The translations under genes and the position numbers were made by a program. Below, one piece after another: positions 44,995 to 53,369 of a stretch of 64,000 nucleotides of DNA. The stretch spans positions 29,394 to 93,393 of the forward strand of contig DATNIE010000033.1 in NCBI GenBank assembly GCA_035604595.1, read 5' to 3'. Below the pieces are notes generated by a model. It ran no database searches and was not told the origin of the DNA. It saw only the letters and a program-made list of their open reading frames with translations. Numbering within the stretch: the stretch's first letter is position 1; each line of letters opens with the position of its first letter. The stretch comes from CAIKZZ01 sp035604595 (GTDB lineage: Bacteria > Pseudomonadota > Gammaproteobacteria > Steroidobacterales > Steroidobacteraceae).

Positions 44995-47382
44995 TTAGTA
45001 CGAGTCTCGGAACTCCACCCCGATCGTGCGCGGCTGGTTCACGAACAGCCGCGGCCGCCCCGGAACCTCGGCGGCGATCGAGCGGCTGTCGCCCAAGTTT
45101 GCGACCTCGTTCGCCAGGTTCTTGCCGACGAGTGCGATCTCGAGCGGACCGCGCGCGAACGCGAAGCGCGCATCGATCAGCCGGTACGACCCACGTTCGC
45201 GCGGTTCGGCCGGGTCGTTGTTGCCGCTGAAGCTCCGGCCGACGTAGGAGTAGTCGGCACCGCTGACCAGGTTCCATTGGGGCGACAGTGGAACCGTGTA
45301 GGTCGCCGAACCGTTGCCGGTCCAGTCCGGCACCTGGTACACGGGCGAGCCCACCTGCTGCGGCGATGCTGCGCTCGACTGCGTAATCTTCGCGTCCTGG
45401 TAGCCGAGGCCGCCCGACAGCTCGAAGCGGTCGGTCGCGCGCGCACGGATCTCCAGCTCGCCGCCCTTGCTGACCGCAGCGCCGGCATTGGCGGTGTACT
45501 GGAAGCCGCACGACAGCAGGATCTCCTGCTGGATGTTGTTCCACTTGATGTAGAACGCCGCCGCATTGAAGGTCACGCGGTGATCGAGCCACGCCGTCTT
45601 CGTGCCGAGCTCGTAGTTCCACAGCGAGTCCGAGTTGTAGCTGCGCGTCTGCGCAAGCGTGATATTCGGATCCACCGCTTTGAGCGCCGCGACACAGTCA
45701 GTCGCAGTACCTGCCTCGCCGGCCGGCACGATCGGCACGAGACCGCCGGGGCGGAATCCCTTCGCGGCCGTCGCATAGATCATCTGATCGGCGTTGAAGT
45801 GGTAGTCGAAATCGATCTTCGGATTGACACCGCTCTCGGTCGACGTCGCGAGCGGGCTTACGACCGGCGGGCCGCCACCGGTTGCAAGTCCCGCCTCGTA
45901 GCCGGCCGACGTGGTCTTCACCTGGTACCAGCGCAAGCCCGCTGTCACCTTGAATGCTTCCACCGGCTGGTAGGACACCTCGCCAAACACCGCTGGCTCT
46001 TTGATGTCCGTATGGAAATCCTGGGCAAAGATCGTGTTCGGGTACCCGGGGGTGAGTTCACCACCACCCGGACCCAGCAGTAAGGCGTCGAGGCCTGGTA
46101 TCGTCGCTGGCGGATAATACGAGGCGTACGGCAGGCGACCGTGGAAGTCCGAGTAGAACCCGCCGACGACGAACTGCACGGGACCCTTCAAGGCGGACAC
46201 CCAGCGGACCTCCTCCACAAAGCGCTGGTAGTCCTTCTCTTCGCTAATCCCACCCGCCACGGGCACGCCACCGGCGCCCGAGGTGATCGCGGCGTAGACG
46301 AAGTCGGTCTCGTCCTCGGTCTCCCAAACCTTGCGGTCGAAGTATGCGGTCGACGATACGAGCTCACCGACGGACGTGTTCCAGTGCAACGTGAGCGAGG
46401 ACAGATCCCACGCGTCGGAGCCGCCTTCCGGGACGTTGAACCAGCGTGCCTGCGTGAAGTTCGTCGGCGTCATCACCGTCGGCAACGTATAAGGTCCCGA
46501 AGGCACGGGGTAGCCGATCCCGTTGCCCGGCATCGTCAGGTAGTCCGCCATCGGGAAGCCGTTGTAGGTCGCTTTCTGCGTCATCACTCGCGGCGTGATC
46601 GTGAGCGAGTCGTTGACCTTGATCGTCAGGCTTGCAGAGCCGCCGGCCGTGTCGGTCGCACCGACGTTGTTGACCGTCGTGATACCGGTAGTCGACAGCG
46701 GGGTACAGGTCGTTCCCGCGGCCGCGGGATTCGAGCAGAAGCTGCGCTTGAAATAGCCCGCTTCTTCATCATCGAAACCCGTCAGCCGCAAGGCGACCCG
46801 TCCCTGGATCAGCGGGATGTTGAAGGTGCCATCAAAAGTGTAGTTCGGCTCGTCGGTACGTGCGGTCGACGATACACCGGCGTGCACGGTCGCCTCGTAG
46901 TTGTTCATTTCGGGAGTCTTGGTGATGATGCGCACTGTGCCGCCCATCGAGCGGGCGCCATACAGTGTGCCCTGCGGACCACGCAGTACCTCGATGTGGT
47001 CGATGTCGAGCACCCGCGGGTCGAGCGAATCCGGTAAGGGCGTGTCGTCGATGTAAAAGCCCGTGACGTTGTCACCGGAAATGCCGCGGATCGAGACCGT
47101 GCGGGCGGTGCCGACGCCATCTCCGGTGGGGGCGAAGGCCAGGTTCGGCACCTTCGTGCCGTAGTCGAAGAAGGTGGCGATCGCCTTCTGTTCGAGCGCG
47201 ACGCCGCCGAAGGTCGTCATCGACAGTGGCACCGTCTGCTCGTTCTCGGCGCGCTTTTGCGCCGTGACGACGACCTCTCCGAGACTCAGCTCAAGGGCTG
47301 GCTGGTCGGCGGCGCGCGCGACCCCATTCGACAGCGCCAGAACCCCAATGCTGACGACGGTCAGCCGCATAGATGCTGCCAT
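44995..47382 (-). CDS. TonB-dependent outer-membrane receptor
   Basis: A 795-aa receptor. A signal peptide covers residues 1-24 (ending NGVARA-AD). A plug domain with GEVVVTAQKRAENEQTVPLS is followed by IEVLRGPQGTLYGARSMGGT, the classic plug signature, and the remaining 600 residues form the barrel, ending in the aromatic VEFRDSY. It lacks an STN signalling domain. It belongs to the large receptor class expanded in Sphingomonads and Steroidobacterales. Substrate unknown; being next to paa does not prove a link. Confidence 0.93.
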   Translation of the reverse strand: MAASMRLTVVSIGVLALSNGVARAADQPALELSLGEVVVTAQKRAENEQTVPLSMTTFGGVALEQKAIATFFDYGTKVPNLAFAPTGDGVGTARTVSIRGISGDNVTGFYIDDTPLPDSLDPRVLDIDHIEVLRGPQGTLYGARSMGGTVRIITKTPEMNNYEATVHAGVSSTARTDEPNYTFDGTFNIPLIQGRVALRLTGFDDEEAGYFKRSFCSNPAAAGTTCTPLSTTGITTVNNVGATDTAGGSASLTIKVNDSLTITPRVMTQKATYNGFPMADYLTMPGNGIGYPVPSGPYTLPTVMTPTNFTQARWFNVPEGGSDAWDLSSLTLHWNTSVGELVSSTAYFDRKVWETEDETDFVYAAITSGAGGVPVAGGISEEKDYQRFVEEVRWVSALKGPVQFVVGGFYSDFHGRLPYASYYPPATIPGLDALLLGPGGGELTPGYPNTIFAQDFHTDIKEPAVFGEVSYQPVEAFKVTAGLRWYQVKTTSAGYEAGLATGGGPPVVSPLATSTESGVNPKIDFDYHFNADQMIYATAAKGFRPGGLVPIVPAGEAGTATDCVAALKAVDPNITLAQTRSYNSDSLWNYELGTKTAWLDHRVTFNAAAFYIKWNNIQQEILLSCGFQYTANAGAAVSKGGELEIRARATDRFELSGGLGYQDAKITQSSAASPQQVGSPVYQVPDWTGNGSATYTVPLSPQWNLVSGADYSYVGRSFSGNNDPAEPRERGSYRLIDARFAFARGPLEIALVGKNLANEVANLGDSRSIAAEVPGRPRLFVNQPRTIGVEFRDSY

Positions 47383-48271
47383 TGCGATCCCCCCGAAAAA
47401 GCGCCTATTCAGGCACAGGCGCCTGCTTATGTTGCCAATTTACAACCCGCGCTCCCGCCCCCGGCGGGCGGCGCCCTTGTATGGCATCGGAGCGCTCGAA
47501 GTCGCGCGTTGTGACGCCACCTCGCCGGCACAGATCATGATGATCGGAGTCAGAACGGTTCCGACCAACGGCTTCATAGCGACCGCCAAATTTAACCTAG
47601 CTTTGCTGCGCCCTGTGAACAATAGGGGATTTCCGATTCTCATTGTCAAATAGAAGGCGTAAGCGCCGACGGCAAGCTGCGCCGCCGTCGGCCGCTGGCG
47701 TGCGAAACGCACAAGTCGACGCTGGCGGGGCCAATTAGACGAGGCCGATGCGTGCCCCGAGCGCAGGCGGATTCGCGCGTAGAACTTGCGGGGGTTGTTC
47801 AGTCGCCGTGACCGTGACATCGGGACGGCTCGGTGCCAGCAACGGATGAAGAGTAAGAGGTCGCACAGCGGCGTATTGATCGCAGCAACCCGACTCCGCG
47901 ACCCCACTGCTTGCATAACGTCGTATCACCTCAACCGCTGATGGGTCGGCGAGCGACGCGACTGCGCTCTGCACAGGTCGGGCTTCTCAGCGACGTTGCC
48001 CGACTCCTGTGCGTTGGACAGCGTCAGCGCGACGGTGAACGGCAACGGCCCGTGCGCGCGCTCAGGCTGCAGCGTAGTCGATGGCCGCAAGGCCTATGCC
48101 TTCGAAGAGCCCGAACTCGCGGTCGCGGTCAGAAACCTCGCAAGCACCGCGGCGAACCCGGGTTATGATGGTCCGTCCGCGGCAGACACAGACTCGACGC
48201 CCACGAATCCCGTCCATACGCCGTGGACTACCGGCGCCGAGTTCTGAATGATGTTCTGAGGGAGATGGGCT
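47383..48271. other. Long intergenic region, promoters of divergent genes
   Basis: About 890 bases between the TonB receptor (minus) and the Tat-exported hydrolase (plus). The part 47570-47660 is AT-rich and likely holds promoter elements. A segment GATTCTCATTGTC at 47635-47647 resembles half of a Fur box. CAGGCGCCTG at 47416-47425 is a perfect palindrome. A minus-strand frame at 47735-47974 (79 codons) has a fairly natural composition, but I cannot assign it and it may be a gene remnant. Confidence 0.45.
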
Positions 48272-49312
48272 ATGAGCGATACGCCAGGTGCCGTGGGTCG
48301 ACTGTCGCGGCGCGGATTCCTCGGAGCGAGCGGCGGCGCGCTGGCGGCGCCGCTCCTCGTCGGCCGCGCGCAGGCAGCGGCACGGGCTACCGGAACTGTC
48401 GACAACGGACGCTCCGACGGCGTGCGTACCGGCGGCAACCGCGCGATCCGGATCGACGGCCGCTACGACGTCTGGGTGCGGCAGGTCGGAACCGGGCCGA
48501 TCCCGGTCTTGACACTGCATGGTGGGCCGGGCATGTCCCACTACTACCTCGAGTGCTTCGAGGAGTTCCTGCCGCCCGATGAGTGTCGGTTCTGGCTGTA
48601 CGACCAGTTGGGCTGTGGGTTCTCGGACCGGCCGGACGACACCTCACTGTGGACGATCGATCGGTATCGCGAGGAAGTCGAGCAGGTCCGCAAGGCGCTC
48701 GGCCTCGATAGGTTCATCCTGTTCGGGCACTCGTGGGGTGGCCTGCTCGCGATGGAGTACGCACTCCGCTACCAGAAGCACCTGACGGCGCTGGTAGTCT
48801 CGAATATGACCGCCAGTACCGCCGCGTACGTCGAGTATGCGAAGGAGCTGCGCGCACGGCTGCCGGCCGACGTCGTCGCGCGGATGCAGACCTTTGAAGA
48901 TCGCGGCGAGTTTCACGCTCCGGAGTACGAACAACTGCTGCGCGACACGCTGTACCAGAGACACTTCTGCCGGCTGGATCCCTGGCCGGAGCCGGTCGAT
49001 CGGACGATGCGTTTCCTCAATGCGCAGGTGTACGAAACGATGCAGGGGCCCGACGAGTTCCGGATCGTGGGCAACTACAAGGACTGGGATCGTTGGAGCG
49101 ACCTGCACCGCATCGATGTGCCGACGCTGCTGCTCGTCGGCCGACACGACACGATGTCGCCGGTCCAGATGCAGCGCATGAGCACGCTGATGCCGCGGGC
49201 GCGCTGCGTGGTCCTGGAGAACGGCAGCCACATGTCGATGTACGACGATCAGGCTGCGTACTTTCGCACCCTAGTCGGCTTCCTGCGCGGGTTCCGAACG
49301 GGCGGACGTTGA
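48272..49312 (+). CDS. Tat-exported proline iminopeptidase-family hydrolase
   Basis: A 346-aa alpha/beta hydrolase. A Tat signal, SRRGFLGASGGALAAPLL at residues 12-29, precedes the mature chain. The proline-iminopeptidase HGGPG motif is at residues 83-87, the nucleophile is Ser154 in FGHSWGGLLA, Asp is in LLVGRHDTMSP and His in NGSHMSMYD. Most relatives are cytoplasmic; export suggests action on peptides or amides in the periplasm. ATG 48272 follows GGGAG. Confidence 0.9.
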   Translation: MSDTPGAVGRLSRRGFLGASGGALAAPLLVGRAQAAARATGTVDNGRSDGVRTGGNRAIRIDGRYDVWVRQVGTGPIPVLTLHGGPGMSHYYLECFEEFLPPDECRFWLYDQLGCGFSDRPDDTSLWTIDRYREEVEQVRKALGLDRFILFGHSWGGLLAMEYALRYQKHLTALVVSNMTASTAAYVEYAKELRARLPADVVARMQTFEDRGEFHAPEYEQLLRDTLYQRHFCRLDPWPEPVDRTMRFLNAQVYETMQGPDEFRIVGNYKDWDRWSDLHRIDVPTLLLVGRHDTMSPVQMQRMSTLMPRARCVVLENGSHMSMYDDQAAYFRTLVGFLRGFRTGGR

Positions 49313-49359
49313 ACCGCTCCATGCGCCGGGCGGTCTGCTCCGCGGGATACAGCGGCGCC

Positions 49360-50547
49360 TCAAGCGCTGGCATCGGTTGTATGGCGCGAGATTAGTAGGA
49401 CGCGTACCACGGTGACACTGAGGGCCGACGCCACGATCAGACCGACGGCCGCCCGCGGCGAGCCGTCGTGCAGGACGCCAAACAGGAGCCCGATGCCCGC
49501 GCCGCCCAGCATCTGCAGAAAGCCCAGGATCGCCGATACGCGCCCGGCGCGGTCCGGCTGCACGGCGAGAACCGCGGCCTGCGCGTGCGGTTGGACGACG
49601 GACCAGCCGAAGTTGTAGATCGCAACACCCGTCATGAACCCCGCGAGCGTAAGCGTATTCCACTCCTCCAGCGCGAGCAGCGTGCCGCCGCCGAGCAGCA
49701 GGGCCGCGGCACCCGCGGTCAGGATCGCGTCGGTCGAGTACCGCGACAGCGCATGTGCACTGGCATACGCACCAATCGCGTAGGTGATCACGGGAATCGC
49801 CCAATACAGACCGAATTGCCCCAGCGGTACAGAAAAATAGCCGTACAGCAAGTGCGGCGCTGCCGAAATCCAGGTTACGAGTCCGCCATAGCCAAACACG
49901 CAGCACAGCGTATAGCCGAGCGCCGGCGGGTGGCGCAGGATGGCGAGGGCCGCGGCTCCCATCTGCCCGGGTGACAGTGCCCGCGGATCGCGGACGGCGA
50001 GCGTTTCGCGGTACCACGCGATCGTTGCGGCGAGGGCCGCGGCGAGGTAGACGACATAGGTGACGAGCGTCGCGCGCCAGCCAAACCGCGCCGCGACCAC
50101 CGCGTTCACCGCGGGCACCGCCAGCGGGACGACCGCAAGCCCCATGGCGACGAGGCTCAGCACGCGGGCTCCCTCGACTCGCGCACACAGGTCGCGGACG
50201 ACCGTCCGCGACAGCACCGGACCCGCAGCCGCCGCGACCCCCTGTAAAAAGCGAAATGCGAGCAGCGTGCCAAAGGAGGAGGCCGTGCCGACGCCGACCG
50301 AGGCAACCATCAGCAGGCCGATCGCGGTCAGCAGCACGGGCCGCCGCCCGTAGCGGTCGGCGAGCGCACCGACGACGAGTTGCGCAGCGGCGAAACCGGC
50401 GAGCGCGACACTAGTCGCGAGCTGGCCGCCGCCGACGCCGACGCCGAGCTCCGTCATCATTGGCCGAATTGCGGTCAGGAACCCGTCGGTGACGAGCGGC
50501 AGGAACGCGCCGATCATCGAGAGCAGCACGACCAGGCGTGGGCGCAT
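49360..50547 (-). CDS. MFS transporter, Bcr/CflA-like drug efflux family
   Basis: A 395-aa membrane protein with about 12 hydrophobic segments. The MFS signature ALADRYGRRPVLL lies between segments 2 and 3, and FRFLQGVAAAAGPVLSRTVVRDL is the motif of the Bcr/CflA drug-efflux group. It starts 6 bases after the P450 stop, so the two are co-transcribed and the transporter may import the P450 substrate or export its product. Confidence 0.9.
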   Translation of the reverse strand: MRPRLVVLLSMIGAFLPLVTDGFLTAIRPMMTELGVGVGGGQLATSVALAGFAAAQLVVGALADRYGRRPVLLTAIGLLMVASVGVGTASSFGTLLAFRFLQGVAAAAGPVLSRTVVRDLCARVEGARVLSLVAMGLAVVPLAVPAVNAVVAARFGWRATLVTYVVYLAAALAATIAWYRETLAVRDPRALSPGQMGAAALAILRHPPALGYTLCCVFGYGGLVTWISAAPHLLYGYFSVPLGQFGLYWAIPVITYAIGAYASAHALSRYSTDAILTAGAAALLLGGGTLLALEEWNTLTLAGFMTGVAIYNFGWSVVQPHAQAAVLAVQPDRAGRVSAILGFLQMLGGAGIGLLFGVLHDGSPRAAVGLIVASALSVTVVRVLLISRHTTDASA

Positions 50548-50553
50548 GCGGGA

Positions 50554-51795
50554 CTATTCGACGGCCGCCGGCAATGACTGGAAGCCACGAAAACGCGCCC
50601 GCTGGTTGCGGCGCGCACCCTCGGTGAGCCGCGCACGGGGGAAGCGGCGCAGGAACCCCGCGATCGCCATCTGGCCCTCGAGACGCGCGACCGACATCCC
50701 GGCGCAGGCATGGCTCCCGGCGGCGAAGGCTAGGTGTCGATTAGGCTCGCGGCCGATGTCGAAGGTCGACGGATCCTTGAACTCCGCCGGATCGCGGTTG
50801 GCAGCGCCGATGCACAGGGTCAGGTAAGTGCCGGCCGGCAAGACCCGGCCGCCCAGCTCCACGGGCGCGACAACCAGCCGGTTGCCGAGCTGGTTCGGGC
50901 TTTCACACCGCAGACATTCCTCGACGGCCGTGGCAATCAGCGCCGGCTCCTCGCGAAGGCGGCCGCGCGCGGCCGCGTCATCAAGGAACAGCCGGAGCCC
51001 ATTGCCGATCAGGTTGGTGGTGGTCTCGTGGCCGGCGTTCAGCAGAAAGATGCAGTTGTGCAGCAGCTCGCTTTCGCTCAATGGCTCGCCCCCGGTCTCG
51101 TCGCGGATCAGGCGGCTCAACAGGTCGTCGTCGCCGCGTAGCCGGCGACGCCGCTCGGCCACGAGCGTGCGGGTGAAATCCAGGAATTCGTTCACGCTGC
51201 GATTGCCCCGCTCCAGCGCTTCCGCCGACAGGGCCGGATCGAGCGCGCCGAGAATCGACAGGGACCAGCCACGCAGAGCACCGCGCTCGTCGCGCGGCAC
51301 GCCGAGGAGATTGCCGATGACCTCGACCGGTATCGCCGCAGCAAAGTCTGCGATGACGTCGAAGCGGCCCTTGGCCTCGATGGCATCGCAGAGCCGTTCG
51401 ATCAGGGCTCCAAGTCCTGGCGTCATCGCCTTGATGGCGGCCGGCGACAAGGCCCCCACGATCTGGCGTCGGACCCGGGTGTGGTAGGGCGGGTCATTGA
51501 ACACGAGGCTCGTCGTGTGGTGGGCGTAGAGCGGCGAGTCCGATCCGAACTTCGGCGCGAATATGGCTTTCTTGTCAGAACAGAAATGACTGCGGTCCCG
51601 ATAGATCGCGTCGAGATCCGCATAGCGCGTCAGGAAGTAGGTGCCATCGGGGCAGCGGTGTACGGAATCGTGTGCCTGGAGCGCGGCGTACGTAGGATAC
51701 GGATCGGCGAAGAACGCGGCCGGCAGACGCTCGGGATCGAACCGGGCGGCGATCGTCGCGGCACTGCGTTCCTCGGCGTCATTCGGCATCTGCAT
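50554..51795 (-). CDS. Cytochrome P450
   Basis: A 413-aa bacterial P450. ATG 51795 follows GGGGGAG. The I-helix oxygen motif is LLNAGHETTTN, the ExxR pair is EECLR, and the heme loop is FAAGSHACAGMSVARLE with Cys364 as thiolate ligand. All key residues are present. No ferredoxin or ferredoxin reductase is adjacent, so electrons come from elsewhere. It forms an operon with the MFS gene and is divergent from an alpha/beta hydrolase. Substrate unknown. Confidence 0.95.
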   Translation of the reverse strand: MQMPNDAEERSAATIAARFDPERLPAAFFADPYPTYAALQAHDSVHRCPDGTYFLTRYADLDAIYRDRSHFCSDKKAIFAPKFGSDSPLYAHHTTSLVFNDPPYHTRVRRQIVGALSPAAIKAMTPGLGALIERLCDAIEAKGRFDVIADFAAAIPVEVIGNLLGVPRDERGALRGWSLSILGALDPALSAEALERGNRSVNEFLDFTRTLVAERRRRLRGDDDLLSRLIRDETGGEPLSESELLHNCIFLLNAGHETTTNLIGNGLRLFLDDAAARGRLREEPALIATAVEECLRCESPNQLGNRLVVAPVELGGRVLPAGTYLTLCIGAANRDPAEFKDPSTFDIGREPNRHLAFAAGSHACAGMSVARLEGQMAIAGFLRRFPRARLTEGARRNQRARFRGFQSLPAAVE

Positions 51796-51907
51796 CGAGT
51801 GGTGCTCCCCCGCAGGCGCCTCGCGCGACGTGCCCCAGCACCCGTCGCTCGGTACGGTAGCATGAGACTCGTGGCGCCGGATCCGGCGCTGGGGGCGAGG
51901 ATTGCAG

Positions 51908-52657
51908 GTGGCGACACAGTCCGCGAAGCCGGCGCCGATCGTCGTTCTGCTCCATGGGGTCGGGGCTACGGGCGCCGTGTGGCACGGAGTAGCCGCAGAA
52001 CTTTCGCACCAGGCCATTGAGGTTCTAGCACCCGACCTGCCGGGCCACGGCGAGGCGGCCGCCGTGGCGCCCTACAGCGTGGGAGCACTCGCCGCGGCGG
52101 TGGCGGCGGCGCTGCCACCCGGCCGGCCCTGGTGCGTCGCGGGGCATTCGCTCGGCGCCTATGTCGCGCTTGCGCTTGCGAGCGGCTGGTTCGGTGCCGA
52201 GCCGGTCGCGGCGGTCTCGCTCGGCGCCAAGCTCACATTCACGGAGTCGGAGCGCGCGCGCGCAGCGGAGATGGCAGCGCGCCCGGCACGCTGGTTCGCG
52301 ACGCGGGACGAGGCGGTCGAACGCTACCGCCGCATCGTAGGTCTGCCGGCCTCATTGGTCGCGAACGAAGCCTTCCTCGAGCGCGGCGTGCGGTCCGGCC
52401 TCGACGGGTACCGGCTTGCGCACGACCCCGCTGCGTTCGCAATTGTGGTACCGCCGTTTCGTGCGCTGTTGGCGGCGGCCGTCTGCCCGGTCCTCGTCGT
52501 ACGCGGCGAACACGATCCCGTCGTCACCCGCGCCGAATGCGAGGAACTCCCGGCACCGTTCGAGGAACTCACCGGGCTCGGGCACAACCCGCACGTCGAG
52601 GATCCCGCCCGCACGGCCGCGCTGGTCGCACGCCTGCTGAAAGCCACCGGGCGGTGA
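51908..52657 (+). CDS. Alpha/beta hydrolase
   Basis: A 249-aa hydrolase. GTG 51908 is chosen with GAGG 7 bases upstream; TTG 51902 is an alternative. Motifs are LLHGVGATGAVWHG, nucleophile Ser in VAGHSLGAYVALALA, Asp in VVRGEHDPVV and His in LTGLGHNPHVEDP. It is divergent from the P450-MFS pair across 112 bases, so shared regulation is likely. Confidence 0.9.
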   Translation: MATQSAKPAPIVVLLHGVGATGAVWHGVAAELSHQAIEVLAPDLPGHGEAAAVAPYSVGALAAAVAAALPPGRPWCVAGHSLGAYVALALASGWFGAEPVAAVSLGAKLTFTESERARAAEMAARPARWFATRDEAVERYRRIVGLPASLVANEAFLERGVRSGLDGYRLAHDPAAFAIVVPPFRALLAAAVCPVLVVRGEHDPVVTRAECEELPAPFEELTGLGHNPHVEDPARTAALVARLLKATGR

Positions 52658-52751
52658 CTGTATCGGGACCGCAGCAACGACGTTCCATGAACCAGCCGCC
52701 CGCATCGGCGGGGGACGCCTCAACGCGAGCGGAACAATGCGGCTCGGGCGC

Positions 52752-53369
52752 TCACGCCGCCAAGATCCGTGAGGCCCGGGCCGCCTGGCGGCCAGCGGCG
52801 AAGGCCCGACGGTTCTGGTCGAGTAGCGCGGGCTTGCGCGTCCTGAAGCGCTCGATCAGCTGCGCTTCGAGGTCGGCGGCCGGAAACGGCAGGAAGTCCG
52901 CCACCGCGCCCAGCATGACACTGTTAACGAGCCTGAGATCGCCAAGCTCGCGGGCGATCGCGCCGGCATCGATGTCATATGCGCGGATTCCGGCGGCCCG
53001 CATCTGGCCGAGCGGATCGTCGGGGTAGCGGTAGAGGCCGAGCGACACGACCGGCGGCGGCAGGCGGATGGTGTTGACCATCGCGATGCCGCCACTCTTC
53101 AGCTGATGCGCAGCGCGCAGCGCCTCGGCGAGCTCGAAGGCCAGCAACAGGTCGGCACAGCCCGGTCCGATGACCGGGGACTCGATATGCGGACCGATGC
53201 GCACCTGCGAAGTCACCACTCCGCCGCGCTGCGACAGCCCGGCAATCTCGGATTTCTTGCAGTCATAGCCGTGCGCGATCGCCGCCTGCGCGAGCACGTC
53301 GGCAGCGGTCATCACGCCTTGGCCGCCGACGCCGCAGACGAATATGTCGAGCGTCTGCGACCTCAGCAT
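52752..53369 (-). CDS. iorB: Indolepyruvate:ferredoxin oxidoreductase subunit beta
   Basis: A 205-aa gamma-type domain protein of the 2-oxoacid:ferredoxin oxidoreductases. The motif VCGVGGQGVMTAADVLAQAA and KKSEIAGLSQRGGVVTSQVR are typical of IorB. With IorA it oxidises aryl pyruvates (indolepyruvate, phenylpyruvate) to aryl-acetyl-CoA and reduces ferredoxin. ATG 53369 overlaps the end of iorA by 7 bases. Confidence 0.93.
   Translation of the reverse strand: MLRSQTLDIFVCGVGGQGVMTAADVLAQAAIAHGYDCKKSEIAGLSQRGGVVTSQVRIGPHIESPVIGPGCADLLLAFELAEALRAAHQLKSGGIAMVNTIRLPPPVVSLGLYRYPDDPLGQMRAAGIRAYDIDAGAIARELGDLRLVNSVMLGAVADFLPFPAADLEAQLIERFRTRKPALLDQNRRAFAAGRQAARASRILAA

Noticed and set aside
44680..46083. 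467-codon plus-strand frame
   Set aside because: Antisense to the TonB receptor for most of its length.
47416..47425. CAGGCGCCTG palindrome considered as terminator or operator
   Set aside because: Ten bases, no loop or T-run, common by chance in GC-rich DNA.
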